From positions 1 to 64,000 of the forward strand of contig NZ_JAIRAU010000043.1 in the NCBI RefSeq assembly GCF_020073745.1: a stretch of DNA of 64,000 bases, in the 5' to 3' direction. This stretch comes from Nannocystis pusilla. Its GTDB lineage: Bacteria > Myxococcota_A > Polyangia > Nannocystales > Nannocystaceae. The notes below the pieces were generated by a model. It had not been told where the DNA came from. It did not search any database and was given only the letters and a program-made list of their open reading frames with translations. Below, in pieces: positions 18,122-29,757 of this stretch (the first letter of the stretch is position 1; each line of letters starts with the position of its first letter). Position numbers and translations under genes: made by a program.

Positions 18122-19480
18122 ATGGAAAGTCAAATCGAGAGGATCAGTGCGGTCGAGTGCCGCGTGCGTGTGCAAATCCCGTGGGCGGAGATCTCGCCCC
18201 GGTTCGCCGGCAAGCTGCGCGACCTGCAGGGCAAGGCTCGCCTGCCCGGCTTCCGTCCGGGCAAGGTGCCGCCGCAGATGCTCGAGCGCATGTTCGGCAA
18301 GAGCGTGCGTGAGGAGCTGGCGCGCGAGCTCGTCGACGAGACCTTCCAGGCCGCGGTCACGCAGCACAGCAAGGTGCCGCTGACCCAGCCGGTGCTCGAG
18401 GAAGGCACGCTCAACAAGGACGAGACCTTCAACTACGCCGCGCGCTTCGAAGTCCCGCCGGAGATCACCCCGAAGGACTACACCGGCATCGCCGTCCGCC
18501 GGCGCCCGGCCGTCGCCGACGAAGCCAAGATCGCCGCCGAGCTCAAGGCGAAGCAGGACGAGCTGACCGAGCTGCGTCCGCTCGCCGAGGGCAGCGAGCG
18601 CACCGTGACCCAGCCCGGCGACGTGTGGACGATCGACCTCGACGGCCACATCGGCCCGCAGAAGATCGCCCGCAAGGACCTCCGCGTCGACATCGGCGAG
18701 ACCGAGAACGAGTACATCCCCGGCCTCGCCGCCGCCCTCGCCAACCTCACGGTCGATCAGGTCGGCAAGACCCAGGTCGTGCGCTTCAGCCCCACGCAGG
18801 AGCGCCTCAAGCAGGAGCTGCGCGGCCACGAGGCGGTGCTGACGATCGGCTTCCGCGACCTCCGCGAGAAGCACGTCCCCGCGCTCGACGACGACTTCGC
18901 CCGCGACACCGGCGAGGCCGAGAGCCTCGACGGCCTCAAGGCCAAGATCGGCGAGCGCCTCCTCGAGGAGGACAAGAACGAGGCCGAGCGCGACGCCCGC
19001 AAGCGCCTGGTCGAGGTCCTGCTCGAGCGCAACACCTTCGAGGTCGCGCCCTCGCTGGTCGCCCGCGAGGTCGCCGCCCAGGTCGACCTGTTCAAGCGTC
19101 AGGTCCAGCAGCAGGGCCTCACCCTGCAGCGGCTCGGCATCACCGAGCAGCAGCTCAGCTCGCAGTACCGGCCGCAGGCGCTGTTCAACGTCAAGGCGTT
19201 CCTGCTCCTCGACGCGATCGGCAAGGCCGAGAACATCGTCGTCGCCGAGGACGAGGTCGAGGCCGAGCTGAAGGAGATGGCCGCGGAGCGCAACCAGAAC
19301 GTCGATCGTCTGCGCGCGACGATGGAGAAGAACAACCAGCTGCTGCTCCTGCGCGCTCAGCTCCGCGAGGAGAAGATCCTCGACTTCCTGATGAGCAAGG
19401 CCGAGGTCACCGAGGCGCCCGATCCGGTGCCCGAGGCGCCCGCTGCGTCGGAGACCAGCGGCGAGACCGCCGCGACCTGA
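18122..19480 (+). CDS. tig: Trigger factor, ribosome-bound chaperone and prolyl isomerase
   Basis: Trigger factor binds nascent chains at the ribosome exit. The 452 residues show the N-terminal ribosome-binding domain with the signature loop GFRPGKVPPQML (about residues 42-53), a central region where the FKBP-type isomerase domain sits (about 150-240; GDVWTIDLDG, IPGLAAAL), and a long helical C-terminal arm (YRPQALFNVKAFLLLDAIGK). The tail is Ala/Glu/Pro-rich. It precedes clpP-clpX, the classical tig-clpP-clpX order. The central domain looks degenerate relative to active FKBPs, so isomerase activity is uncertain. Confidence 0.95.
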   Translation: MESQIERISAVECRVRVQIPWAEISPRFAGKLRDLQGKARLPGFRPGKVPPQMLERMFGKSVREELARELVDETFQAAVTQHSKVPLTQPVLEEGTLNKDETFNYAARFEVPPEITPKDYTGIAVRRRPAVADEAKIAAELKAKQDELTELRPLAEGSERTVTQPGDVWTIDLDGHIGPQKIARKDLRVDIGETENEYIPGLAAALANLTVDQVGKTQVVRFSPTQERLKQELRGHEAVLTIGFRDLREKHVPALDDDFARDTGEAESLDGLKAKIGERLLEEDKNEAERDARKRLVEVLLERNTFEVAPSLVAREVAAQVDLFKRQVQQQGLTLQRLGITEQQLSSQYRPQALFNVKAFLLLDAIGKAENIVVAEDEVEAELKEMAAERNQNVDRLRATMEKNNQLLLLRAQLREEKILDFLMSKAEVTEAPDPVPEAPAASETSGETAAT

Positions 19481-19529
19481 CGAGCGAGTCCGCCGCGCGC
19501 GCCGGTGCCGAGTGCGCCGAACAGCGAGA

Positions 19530-19551
19530 GGAGCCACCCCCGGGTGGCTCC
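19530..19551 (+). terminator. Hairpin after tig
   Basis: GGAGCCACCC (19530-19539) pairs perfectly with GGGTGGCTCC (19542-19551), and CAGCCGCTTTCTC follows. It lies 50 bp after the tig stop and could end transcription or reduce read-through into clpP. Confidence 0.55.
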
Positions 19552-19674
19552 AGCCGCTTTCTCGATCGACGGTGAGAAAGTAGATGACGAGGCCGCGCGT
19601 TCTGAGGCCTTGCATCGCCGCGGCGAGGCGGTCACGATAGGCCGAGACACCTAGAAGGAGCGCGGAGCCGCCGC

Positions 19675-20309
19675 ATGAAGCACCACGAAGACCTGGGCCC
19701 GGTCGCAAATATCCCATTCGTCATCGAGCAGACGCACCGCGGCGAGCGCTCGTGGGACATCTACAGCCGGCTCCTCAAGGACCGGATCATCTTCCTCGGC
19801 ACCGGGATCAACGATCAGGTCGCCAACGTCATCATCGCTCAGCTGCTCTTCCTCGAGTCGGAGGACCCGGAGAAGGACATCACGATGTACATCAACTCCC
19901 CGGGCGGCGTGGTGACGGCGGGCCTGGGCATCTACGACACCATGCAGCACGTGCGCTGCGACGTCGCCACCTACTGCATCGGCCAGGCCGCCTCGATGGG
20001 GGCCGTGCTGGTGGCCGGCGGCGCGCCGGGCAAGCGCTTCGCGCTGCCGAACGCGCGCATCATGATCCACCAGCCGTCGGGCGGCGTGCAGGGCCAGGCC
20101 ACCGACATCGAGATCCAGGCGCTCGAGATCCGGCGCCTGAAGGCCATCTTGAACGCGATCCTCGCCGAGCACAGCGGCAAGACGGTCGACGACATCCTGC
20201 GTGACACCGAGCGCGACAAGTTCATGGACCCGCAGACGGCCAAGAGCTACGGGCTCATCGACGAGGTGCTGAGCCGGCCGCGGAAGGAGCGGTCGACGGG
20301 GGGGACTCC

Positions 20310-20313
<4 letters not shown>
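19675..20313 (+). CDS. clpP: ATP-dependent Clp protease proteolytic subunit
   Basis: ClpP forms the tetradecameric peptidase chamber used with ClpX. The 212 residues contain the complete catalytic triad: Ser107 in GQAASMGAVL, His132 in MIHQPSGG and Asp181 in DKFMDPQ, with the standard spacings of 25 and 49 residues. The oxyanion/loop motif NSPGGVVTAGLGIYD is intact. The stop overlaps the clpX start by 4 nt (ATGA at 20310-20313), so the two are translationally coupled. The conserved hydrophobic N-terminal segment (VIEQTHRGERSWDIYSRLL) shows the start is right or nearly so. Confidence 0.97.
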
Positions 20314-21572
<1,259 letters not shown>

Positions 21573-21593
21573 GCCGCTGCGTCTCCGCTCGCC

Positions 21594-21636
21594 CGAAGGG
21601 CCGCACCGGCACAGCGCCGGCGCGGCCCTTCGTGTT
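21594..21636 (+). terminator. Rho-independent terminator of clpX
   Basis: CGAAGGGCCGC pairs with GCGGCCCTTCG across a loop that contains a further GCCGG/CCGGC-type stem; TGTTTCTG follows. It starts 21 bp after the clpX stop. Confidence 0.8.
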
Positions 21637-21876
21637 TCTGCGGGCCGGAGCTCCGCGCCCTCGGTTCGGTAGCGAGGCGCTCGATCGTCATCGCTAGAGA
21701 GTGGGGTCGAGATGCCCCGATCGCGTGGCGAGGCCTGGTGTCCAGAACATGCCCTCAGGGACATGTCCGCATGAGTAAGATGGCGAAAAGGACATGTGCC
21801 GGCGGCCATGCGGCGTTGACAGCGCAGGCGGGGCTGGCAAGATCGCCGCGTGCAAACCCCCCGCGTGTCCCCCCCG
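21637..21876. other. Intergenic region with palindromes before the propeller lipoprotein
   Basis: No gene is seen. A 20-bp palindrome-like copy of the dispersed element (ACATG-CCCTCAGGG-ACATGT) lies at 21747-21766, followed at 21780-21795 by a copy whose left arm is degenerate (ATGGCG-AAAA-GGACAT). A promoter for the next gene should be here, but I cannot pick it out. Confidence 0.5.
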
Positions 21877-23325
21877 ATGAAACTGTGTGTGCTCGCCGTT
21901 CCGCTGCTGATGCTGGCCTGTGACGGCGGGCAGCCGGCCCCGACCTCCGAGACGAAGAAGAGCGCGCCGTCGGTCTCGGTCGAGGCCAAGGCCGAGGCGA
22001 AACCCGACGCGAAGGCCGAGGCCAAGCTCGACGAGAAGGCCGAGCCCGCTGCGGCCGACAGGCCTGCACTCGCGGCTCCGCTGACGGTCACCGCGGGTGC
22101 GCCGGGCCCGGCGTTCATCGCCGTCGAGAAGAAGGGCATCGTGCGCCTCGACGACCGCAAGTTCACGCCGGTGGCCGGCGCCGACACGGGCTCGTTCAAG
22201 CGCATGAAGGTCGGCGCCGACGGGCAGGTGTATGCGGCCAACTACTCGCAGATCGGGCGCCTCGACAACGCGGGCTTCACGGTCGTCGCGGGCGACGGGG
22301 AGGCGAGGATTCCCAACTCGCTCAGCGACTACGCGGTCGCGGGTGACGGGCAGATCTGGGGCGTCAGCTACAGCTCGATCGATCACTTCGACGGCAAGGC
22401 GTGGACCAGCGAGGCCGCCACGGTGCTGGCCCTCGGCGCCGAGGACTACCCGCAGGCCGTCACCGTCGACCGGGCCGGCAAGGCCTGGCTGGCGTCGAGC
22501 CAGAAGTTGTTCGTGCGCGAGGGCGACGCGTGGAAGCCGGTCGACCTCAAGCCGGCCAGGGCGCGCAGCCCGTACTACCTGAGCCGCCTCGAGCTCGCGC
22601 CCGACGACAGCGTGTACGCGCTCGGCATGGACAGCGTGTTCCACCTGGTCGGCGCCGAGCCGGCCAAGAAGTTGAAGCTCGGCGGGGCCGGCTCGTACAG
22701 CGAGTTCTCGGTCAGCACCGCCGGCGACCTCGCGCTCGTCGACGTCGACAAGGTCACGGCGACGCGGCCGGCCGACGGCAAGCTCCGGGTGCTGCGCAGC
22801 GGCAAGAGTTTTAATAAGGGGTCGATCTGGGCCGTCGGCGCCGATGACAGCGGGCGCGTGTGGATCGGCTCCGACTTCGGCCTGTCGATCCTCAACGCCG
22901 ACGGCAGCAAGACCGAGTTCGCCAGCGGCGCGGCTCCGGAGATCGCCGGCGAGATCAAGGGCATCCTGGTCCTCGGCAGCGGCCCGGCGACGCTCCCCGG
23001 CGCGGGCCCCGTGCGCAAGGGCGGCCTCAAGGGCACGATCGCCCACCCCGACGACATGCCGGTCGCCGACGCCCCCATCGAGGTGTGCCCGAACCCGGCC
23101 TTCATCTACACGACGACGCCGTGCGCCGATCAGCCGGTCCGCTTCACTGGCAAGACCGACGCCCAGGGCGCGTGGAGCTTCCCCGAGGTGCCGCTCGGCG
23201 AGTACGGCGTGGCCGTGAAGGTCGGCGGCAAGTGGATGACGACCCTCGGCTTCGCAATGAACTCGGCGATGAAGGAGGGCGAGGTCCACGACATCGGGCT
23301 CATCAAGCTCGCCGACAAGAAGTGA
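21877..23325 (+). CDS. Lipoprotein with beta-propeller-like repeats and a carboxypeptidase-regulatory-like tail
   Basis: The 482-residue product begins MKLCVLAVPLLMLACDGG, a lipoprotein signal with lipobox LMLAC. An Ala/Lys/Glu-rich linker (EAKAEAKPDAKAEAK) follows to about residue 60. The next 300 residues contain repeated units ending in forms such as YAANYSQIGRLDNAGF, WGVSYSSIDHFDGKAW and WIGSDFGLSILNADGS, as in two-component-regulator-type propellers. The last 100 residues (GGLKGTIAHPDDMPVADAPI ... GAWSFPEVPLGEYGVAVKVG) look like a carboxypeptidase regulatory-like beta-sandwich. I chose the ATG at 21877 over a GTG at 21850 because it places the signal peptide at the N-terminus. Role unknown; probably a surface or periplasmic reporter or binding protein. 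Confidence 0.8.
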   Translation: MKLCVLAVPLLMLACDGGQPAPTSETKKSAPSVSVEAKAEAKPDAKAEAKLDEKAEPAAADRPALAAPLTVTAGAPGPAFIAVEKKGIVRLDDRKFTPVAGADTGSFKRMKVGADGQVYAANYSQIGRLDNAGFTVVAGDGEARIPNSLSDYAVAGDGQIWGVSYSSIDHFDGKAWTSEAATVLALGAEDYPQAVTVDRAGKAWLASSQKLFVREGDAWKPVDLKPARARSPYYLSRLELAPDDSVYALGMDSVFHLVGAEPAKKLKLGGAGSYSEFSVSTAGDLALVDVDKVTATRPADGKLRVLRSGKSFNKGSIWAVGADDSGRVWIGSDFGLSILNADGSKTEFASGAAPEIAGEIKGILVLGSGPATLPGAGPVRKGGLKGTIAHPDDMPVADAPIEVCPNPAFIYTTTPCADQPVRFTGKTDAQGAWSFPEVPLGEYGVAVKVGGKWMTTLGFAMNSAMKEGEVHDIGLIKLADKK

Positions 23326-23339
23326 CGGGGGTGAGCTTC

Positions 23340-23990
23340 CGAGATGGCCGAGCGCGGTGGGAACGCAGCGAGAGCTGCTGACGCGCAGGCGCGGGATGTC
23401 TCTTCGGACATGCTAGGATAAAACGCACCGCGCCGAGTATCTGGCGTGGCAGCTCTCGCGTCGCAAGGGGGCCCGCCACGCTGCCCCTTCCTCGCTCTTC
23501 GATAATGTCGGGACGAGCGGCTCACCGAGGCGGGCGGGAAGCTCCCCAAGGTTGGCTGAGCGAGCCCTCGCGGTCAGACGAGAGCCGCCGCGAACCGACG
23601 AGCGGGGCCGGCGACGATCGTCTCGAGGCGAGCGAGGGGCGGCGTGGTGGGACGCAGCGAGGGGCCCCATGCCTGACGCGCAGGCGCGGGATGTCTCTTC
23701 GGACATGCTCGCGCAAAGCACTCCGCGCCGAGCATCTCGAGCCGCCTCGATCTCAGCCGAGAGAACCGCCGTGGACCCACGAGCGGGGCCTGCGACGATC
23801 GTCTCGAGGCGAGCGAGGGGCGGCGTGGTGGGACGCAGCGAGGGGCCCCATGCCTGACGCGCAGGCGCGGGATGTCTCTTCGGACATGCTCGCACAAAGC
23901 ACTCCGCGCCGAGCATCTGGCATGGCAGGTCTCGCGTCGCGAGGGACCCGCCACGCCGCCCCTCGCTCGCCCCTCGCCAATCTCCCGGCC
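23340..23990. mobile_element. Cluster of MITE-like imperfect palindromes (three related copies)
   Basis: Three related units share a core around ATGTCT-CTTC-GGACAT at 23396-23411, 23691-23706 and 23872-23887. Units 2 and 3 are nearly identical over about 140 bp and 181 bp apart. The last unit is bounded by an inverted repeat: GGCGAGCGAGGGGCGGCGTGG at 23808-23828 and its complement at 23951-23971, with CCATGCC/GGCATGG nested inside. The first copy keeps the core and right end (CTGGC(G/A)TGGCAG...CCCGCCACGC) but has a decayed left end. Open frames here on either strand are Arg/Ser/Pro-rich repeats without protein character. The structure resembles non-autonomous palindromic transposable elements; no transposase is in the window. 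Confidence 0.7.
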
Positions 23991-23994
23991 CCGC

Positions 23995-24054
23995 GCCCTC
24001 GCCCACGCGACGAGCGGCGCGTCCGCCCTCGCCCACGCGACGAGCGGCGCGTCC
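23995..24054. repeat. Exact 30-bp tandem duplication
   Basis: A 30-bp unit beginning GCCCTCGCCCACGCGACGAG is present twice without mismatch (23995-24024 and 24025-24054), between the MITE-like cluster and the stop codon of the S41 protease gene at 24073. Confidence 0.9.
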
Positions 24055-24072
24055 TGTACTTCGCGAGGAGCA

Positions 24073-27000
24073 TCACTTCGCCAACGTATCGACGCTGAGC
24101 TTGCCGGTCGACTTGTGGAGCTCGTTCGAGCGCGCCTCTTCGAGCCCGCTCGTGCGGAGCACCCACATGTGCTTGGCCGCGCTGACGTCGTCGTCTTCGC
24201 GGGCGCGGACCTCGATGAAGTTGTTGCCGGGCGTCAGCGGGATGTCGGCGGAGAACTCGAGCTTGCCGTCCTTCGGGTTGGCGGCCGCCTGGTAGAACAC
24301 CTTCTCGGCCTTGCCGAACAGGTCGCGCGACGGGTTGACCACCGTGATGAACACGTCGCGGACGGCCTCGCTGTCGGTGATCGTGCCGCTGACCTTCATG
24401 CGTTGGTCGGCGGTCTGGTTCGGGCTGGCGGCCAGGGCGATCCGCGGCGGGCTGATGGCGAACACGTCGGTGATCTTCGGCTTGCCGCCGCGCTCGCCGA
24501 GCTTGGCCTGGGTGTCCTTGACGAACGCGAAGCGCTTGCCGTCGAGGTCGACGCGCAGCCAGCCGTCGGTGCGGCCGAGGACTTTGAGGCCGGAGCCGGG
24601 CTCGGCGCGGGCCACCAGTTGGTCGGCGGCGAGCGGGCTCTGCACGAGGTCGCAGGTCTTCTCGCACGCCGCGGTGCCGCTGGCGGGCGCCAGCGTGACC
24701 GTGCTCTGCGCCAGCGGGAAGTGCAGCTTCTGCGCCAGGGCCACGCCGATCTTCGCGTCGTGGGCCGACAGCTGCAGCTTGATCTCGCCCTCGTTCGGCG
24801 CCTTCTTCACCTCGAAGTCGAACTCGACCACGCGGCCGTCGCCGGTCGGCATCGCCTTGAGCTGCTCGCGGCCGGTGTGGAGGAACACCGCGTCGCCGTT
24901 CATGTTCTTGAGGTTGACCCAGGCGTCGAGCGCCTGGCCCTCGCCGGTGTTGCGCACGTGGACGCGCAGGCGCACGCGCTCGCCGACCTGGAGCGCGCCG
25001 TCGCCGTTGCCGTGGATGTTGGCGCCGGCGCGCGGGTCGTCGAGCAGCTGATAGGCCAGCGCGAAGTCGGGGCGCGGGATGCCGGCGCTGCTGATGTCGA
25101 TGAAGCGCTGCGAGTTGGGCGACACCGTCGAGCCGTGGCGGTCGAACAGCTGCAGCTCCATGCGGTCGGTGCGCGACAGCTCGTGCTCGTTGACGTTGAC
25201 CTTGGCGGTGGCGGTGCGGGTCTGGCCGGGGTCGATGCGGCCGAGCAGCAGCTCGCGCTCGTCGAAGTACGAGTAGTCGGAGTCGGTGAAGGCGCGGACC
25301 TGGTAGGCCGGCGCGGTGCCCTCGTTGGTGACGCTGACCGTGACGATGCCGGTCTCCCCGGCGAGGACCGTGTTGTCCTTCTTGTCGGTCTTGACGGTCA
25401 TGCGCAGCACGGCGCCCTTGCCGGCCTCGGGCGCGGCGCCGGCGCTCCAGTCGACGCCGCGCTTGGCGAACGCCTCGGCGAGGCGCTTCTCCTCGACCGC
25501 CGACTGCTTGGACACGAACTCGCCGATCCGCCCGAGGATCGCGTCGCGCGACGGCGACGGCGCCCACACCACCAGGTCGCGGGCCATGCGGATCTCCGGG
25601 TCCTCGAGCAGCGCCTCGGGCGTGAGGTTGCCGGCCTTGTCGGTCTTGGCGGCGCGGGCCTTGTCGCGCTCCTTCTGCTTGGCCGCCTCGGACTTCTCCT
25701 CGCCGCCGTCGTCGTCGGGCAGCTGCGCGTTGCTGAGGAAGTAGAGCGGGCCGGCGGTGATCTTCTGCGACGGGTCGGCCTTGGTCGAGGTGAGGTGCGA
25801 GGCCAGCGACTCCTCGCGCACGAGGTCGAAGCGCTTGCGGCCGTGGTAGGCGACGAAGTCCTTGGTGACGACGACCGGCAGGGTCTCGAGGTCGGGGCTG
25901 ACGCCGACCGACTGGATCGACACGTCGCCGGGCGTGAGGTACTGGGCGATGGTGAGCTTGAGCGCGAGCTCCTTGTCGGCGACCTTGCGGTCGTGCAGCA
26001 CCTGCACCGAGCCCTTGCCGAAGGTGCGGCGGCCGAGCAGGACCGCGCGGCCGAGGTTGCGCAGCGCGCCGGCGACGATCTCCGTGGCGCTGGCCGAGCC
26101 CTGGTCGATGAGCACGACCACCGGCACGTCGGCGAAGTCGTAGCGGTCGTCGGCGGTGAGGTCCTCGCGCGGCGCGCCGGGGCCGACGGTCGAGACGATC
26201 ACGCCCGACTTGAGGAACGCGTCGGCGACCTCGACCGCGGCGGTGAGCAGGCCGCCGGGGTTGTCGCGCATGTCGAGGACGATGCCGCGCACGCCGGCTT
26301 TCTCGAACTCGGCCAGCTTGGCGCGCAGCTCCTTGCCGGTGGTCTGGGCGAAGTTGCGGTTGATCTGGACCAGGCCGACCTTGACTGGCTGACCCTCGCT
26401 GTTGGTGCCGGGCAGGACGGTGCCGGTGACGCTGTCGAGGGTGATGACGTCGCGGGTGATGCGGAAGCGCTTGGGCTTGTCGACGCCCTCGCGGCGGATG
26501 TGCAGCGCGACCGCGGTGCCGGGCTCGCCGCGCATGTGGTCGACCGCCTCGTTGAGGTTCATCGTCACCGTCGACTCCTCGTCGATCTGGACGATGCGGT
26601 CGCCCGACTCGATGCCGGCCTTGGCGGCGGGGTTGCCGTCGATCACGCGGATGACGGTGATCATGCCGTCGCGCATGCCGACCTCGATGCCGAGCCCGCC
26701 GAAGCTGCCCTTCGTGCTGGTCTTCATGACGTCGAACTCGTCCGGACGCAGCAGGTTGGTGTGCGGGTCGAGGGTGCCGAGGACGCCCTCGACGATCGCG
26801 TACTCGGCGTCGCGGCGGTCGTCCTCGGAGAGCTGGGTGTGGCGGGCGATGAAGCGGAACACGTCGCGCACGTGGGTGCCGACGGCCCACAGCGCGTCGA
26901 CGCTGCCGAGGTCGAACTCCTGCTCGGCGGTGCCGACGCGCACCTTGACCCGCGAGGCCTTGGCGCTGCCGCCGACCGGCTCGACCAGCACCTGGGGGAT

Positions 27001-27285
27001 GGCCTGCTCGAGGCCTTCGAGGCCGGCGATGGTCATCCGGTGGGGGTCGATGCGCTCGGGCTCGACGTAGTACTTGGCGACGTACCAGAGGGTCCAGTCG
27101 AGGATCCGCAGGTCGGTGGCGTCGTAGGCCTGGGCGGCGGCGCGGACCGGGGCGCGCGCCTCGCTGCGCTGCGCCAGCGCCTCGCTGTCCTGGACGGCGG
27201 TGAGGCCGAGCGCCAGGGCGAAGGAGCCGAAGACGATGGCCGGGGCGGAGGCCCGGCCGAGTCGACCACGAAGCGGAGCGATCAC
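24073..27285 (-). CDS. Secreted S41 family (CtpA-like) PDZ protease with a large C-terminal extension
   Basis: The protein has 1070 residues from a GTG at 27285. A signal peptide (RLGRASAPAIVFGSFALALG, processing near ALAQ) leads into a C-terminal-processing protease: N-terminal helices (to about 130), a PDZ domain with GGLGIEVGMRDGMITVI (about 165-250), and the S41 fold with GIVLDMRDNPGGLL, the nucleophile Ser in DQGSASATEIVAGAL, and a Lys in GRRTFGKGSVQ. CtpA enzymes normally end near residue 450; here about 600 more residues continue with beta-sandwich-like segments (VSVTNEGTAPAYQVRAF, RVHVRNTGEGQALDAWV), an SH3-like part (LKVLGRTDGWLRVDLDGKRF) and a final domain. It probably cleaves periplasmic or surface proteins. 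It is divergent from the sigma factor gene. Confidence 0.9.
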   Translation of the reverse strand: MIAPLRGRLGRASAPAIVFGSFALALGLTAVQDSEALAQRSEARAPVRAAAQAYDATDLRILDWTLWYVAKYYVEPERIDPHRMTIAGLEGLEQAIPQVLVEPVGGSAKASRVKVRVGTAEQEFDLGSVDALWAVGTHVRDVFRFIARHTQLSEDDRRDAEYAIVEGVLGTLDPHTNLLRPDEFDVMKTSTKGSFGGLGIEVGMRDGMITVIRVIDGNPAAKAGIESGDRIVQIDEESTVTMNLNEAVDHMRGEPGTAVALHIRREGVDKPKRFRITRDVITLDSVTGTVLPGTNSEGQPVKVGLVQINRNFAQTTGKELRAKLAEFEKAGVRGIVLDMRDNPGGLLTAAVEVADAFLKSGVIVSTVGPGAPREDLTADDRYDFADVPVVVLIDQGSASATEIVAGALRNLGRAVLLGRRTFGKGSVQVLHDRKVADKELALKLTIAQYLTPGDVSIQSVGVSPDLETLPVVVTKDFVAYHGRKRFDLVREESLASHLTSTKADPSQKITAGPLYFLSNAQLPDDDGGEEKSEAAKQKERDKARAAKTDKAGNLTPEALLEDPEIRMARDLVVWAPSPSRDAILGRIGEFVSKQSAVEEKRLAEAFAKRGVDWSAGAAPEAGKGAVLRMTVKTDKKDNTVLAGETGIVTVSVTNEGTAPAYQVRAFTDSDYSYFDERELLLGRIDPGQTRTATAKVNVNEHELSRTDRMELQLFDRHGSTVSPNSQRFIDISSAGIPRPDFALAYQLLDDPRAGANIHGNGDGALQVGERVRLRVHVRNTGEGQALDAWVNLKNMNGDAVFLHTGREQLKAMPTGDGRVVEFDFEVKKAPNEGEIKLQLSAHDAKIGVALAQKLHFPLAQSTVTLAPASGTAACEKTCDLVQSPLAADQLVARAEPGSGLKVLGRTDGWLRVDLDGKRFAFVKDTQAKLGERGGKPKITDVFAISPPRIALAASPNQTADQRMKVSGTITDSEAVRDVFITVVNPSRDLFGKAEKVFYQAAANPKDGKLEFSADIPLTPGNNFIEVRAREDDDVSAAKHMWVLRTSGLEEARSNELHKSTGKLSVDTLAK

Positions 27286-27480
27286 GATCGCCAGTGTAGT
27301 GGGGGGCAACTGCGATGGCCACCGAATGGCAGCCGGGCGTCGGGGCGCCGTCCGGGGCCGCGCGGTGGCGGCGCAGCGAAACCGCGACGGGCGCTCGGGG
27401 GTCGGTCCGGAGGTCGCGCACGGACGAAGCTCCGCCGACCTGTCAAAGATGGCGAGGGGCGGCGTAGACTCCGCCCCGGC

Positions 27481-28610
<1,130 letters not shown>

Positions 28611-28614
<4 letters not shown>

Positions 28615-29483
28615 GCGCGGACGCGTCGGGTCCCGGCAAGCTGGTGCTGGTCGGCACGCCGCTCGGCAACCGCGGCGACCTCAGCCCGCGCGCCCGCGAG
28701 GCGATCGTCGGCGCCGACGTGCTGTTCTGCGAGGACACGCGCAGCCCGCTGCGCCTGCTCGGCGAGGGCGCGACGCTGCCGCCGCGGATCAGCTGCTTCG
28801 TCGCCAACGAGGGCGAGCGGGTGACCCTACTTCTCGACAACCTGGCGCGCGGCAAGGTGGTCGCGTACCTGTCCGAGGCCGGGCTGCCGGTGTGGAGCGA
28901 CCCGGGGCTGCGGCTGGTCCAGGCCGCCGTCGAGGCCGGTTACGCGGTCGACGTGGTGCCGGGGCCGACGGCCGCCGCGGTGGCGCTGTGCCTCAGCGGG
29001 CTGCCGGCCGACGACGTGCGGTTCCTGGGCTTCCTCCCGCGCGGCGGGCCCGAGCGGGCCGAGCGGCTGGCGGCGATCGCCCAGGAGCGCGGGACGGTGC
29101 TGCTGTACGAGGCGGGCAACCGGGTGCCTGCCCTGCTGCGCGACCTCGCGGGCGCGCTGCCCGACGCGAGCGCGCGGCGGGTCGCCATCGGCCGCGAGCT
29201 GACGAAGCAGCACCAGGAGGTCGTGCGCGGCACGCTCGCCGAGCTGGCGGAGTCGGTCGAGGAGGCGCTGCGCGGCGAGGTGACGCTGGTGCTCGCGGGC
29301 ACTCTGGCGCCCCCCGCCGCCGATCCGGCGCAGGACGCGGCGCGGGCGCTGTGGCAGCTGGTGCGCGATCCGACGCTGAAGCCGCGCGAGAAGGCCAAGC
29401 AGATCGCGGCGCTCACGGGGCTCGAGGCGCGGGCGATCTACGAGCAGCTCGGGGCGCTGCGCCGCGGCGCCGGCGAGGGCTGA
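28611..29483 (+). CDS. rsmI: 16S rRNA 2'-O-ribose C1402 methyltransferase RsmI
   Basis: RsmI methylates the 2'-OH of C1402 in 16S rRNA using SAM. The 290 residues show the tetrapyrrole-methylase fold: LVLVGTPLGNRGDLSPRA at the start, FCEDTRSPLRLL, AYLSEAGLPVWSDPG, VDVVPGPTAAAVALCLSGLP with the SAM loop, FLGFLPRGG, and RVAIGRELTKQHQEVVRGTL. The small C-terminal helical domain (PREKAKQIAALTGLEARAIYEQL) is also present. The start codon overlaps the sigma factor stop, so the two are co-translated. Confidence 0.93.
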
Positions 29484-29703
29484 GACCGGCAGGACGCGGC
29501 GCAGGCGAGGTTGTAGCGAGCTGTTTGCAAGGACAGGCCGCGGCGAGCCGGACTCGCGGGCGCCGGCGGTCGACGCGGCGCGGCGAGGGCCGGCAGGCGA
29601 GGATGAGCCGGCGCACGGCGGACCGAGGCGAGCTGTTCGGAAGGACAGGCCGGAGCGAAGGTTGCGAGGTCCGTCGGGACGAGGAACTCGCCCGCTTAAA
29701 CGA

Positions 29704-29737
29704 ACATGTCCGCGCGACCAGGGTCGCGCGGACATGT
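29704..29737. terminator. Perfect 16-bp-arm palindrome, probably a bidirectional terminator
   Basis: ACATGTCCGCGCGACC (29704-29719) is exactly complementary to 29722-29737, with only AG between. The outer part of each arm is the ATGTCC/GGACAT arm of the dispersed element. It lies between the converging rsmI and barrel genes. With such a short loop, DNA cruciform or an RNA hairpin with a four-to-six base loop are both plausible. Confidence 0.65.
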
Positions 29738-29743
29738 CTCGGA

Positions 29744-29757
29744 GGGCAGGCCTGCCC
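29744..29757. terminator. 14-bp perfect palindrome at the barrel-protein 3' end
   Basis: GGGCAGGCCTGCCC is self-complementary and lies 2 bp from the stop codon of the minus-strand gene. It may assist termination or 3'-end protection of that mRNA. Confidence 0.4.

Noticed and set aside
13526..19717. A 2063-codon minus-strand open frame
   Set aside because: It is antisense to the TPR and trigger factor genes and is made of Arg/Leu/Gly repeats mirroring the plus-strand repeats. High GC content removes stop codons.
23872..27480. Very long plus-strand frame leading into the sigma factor gene
   Set aside because: It is antisense to the S41 protease, whose signal peptide, PDZ domain and catalytic motifs are clear. 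Only the part from ATG 27481 is real.
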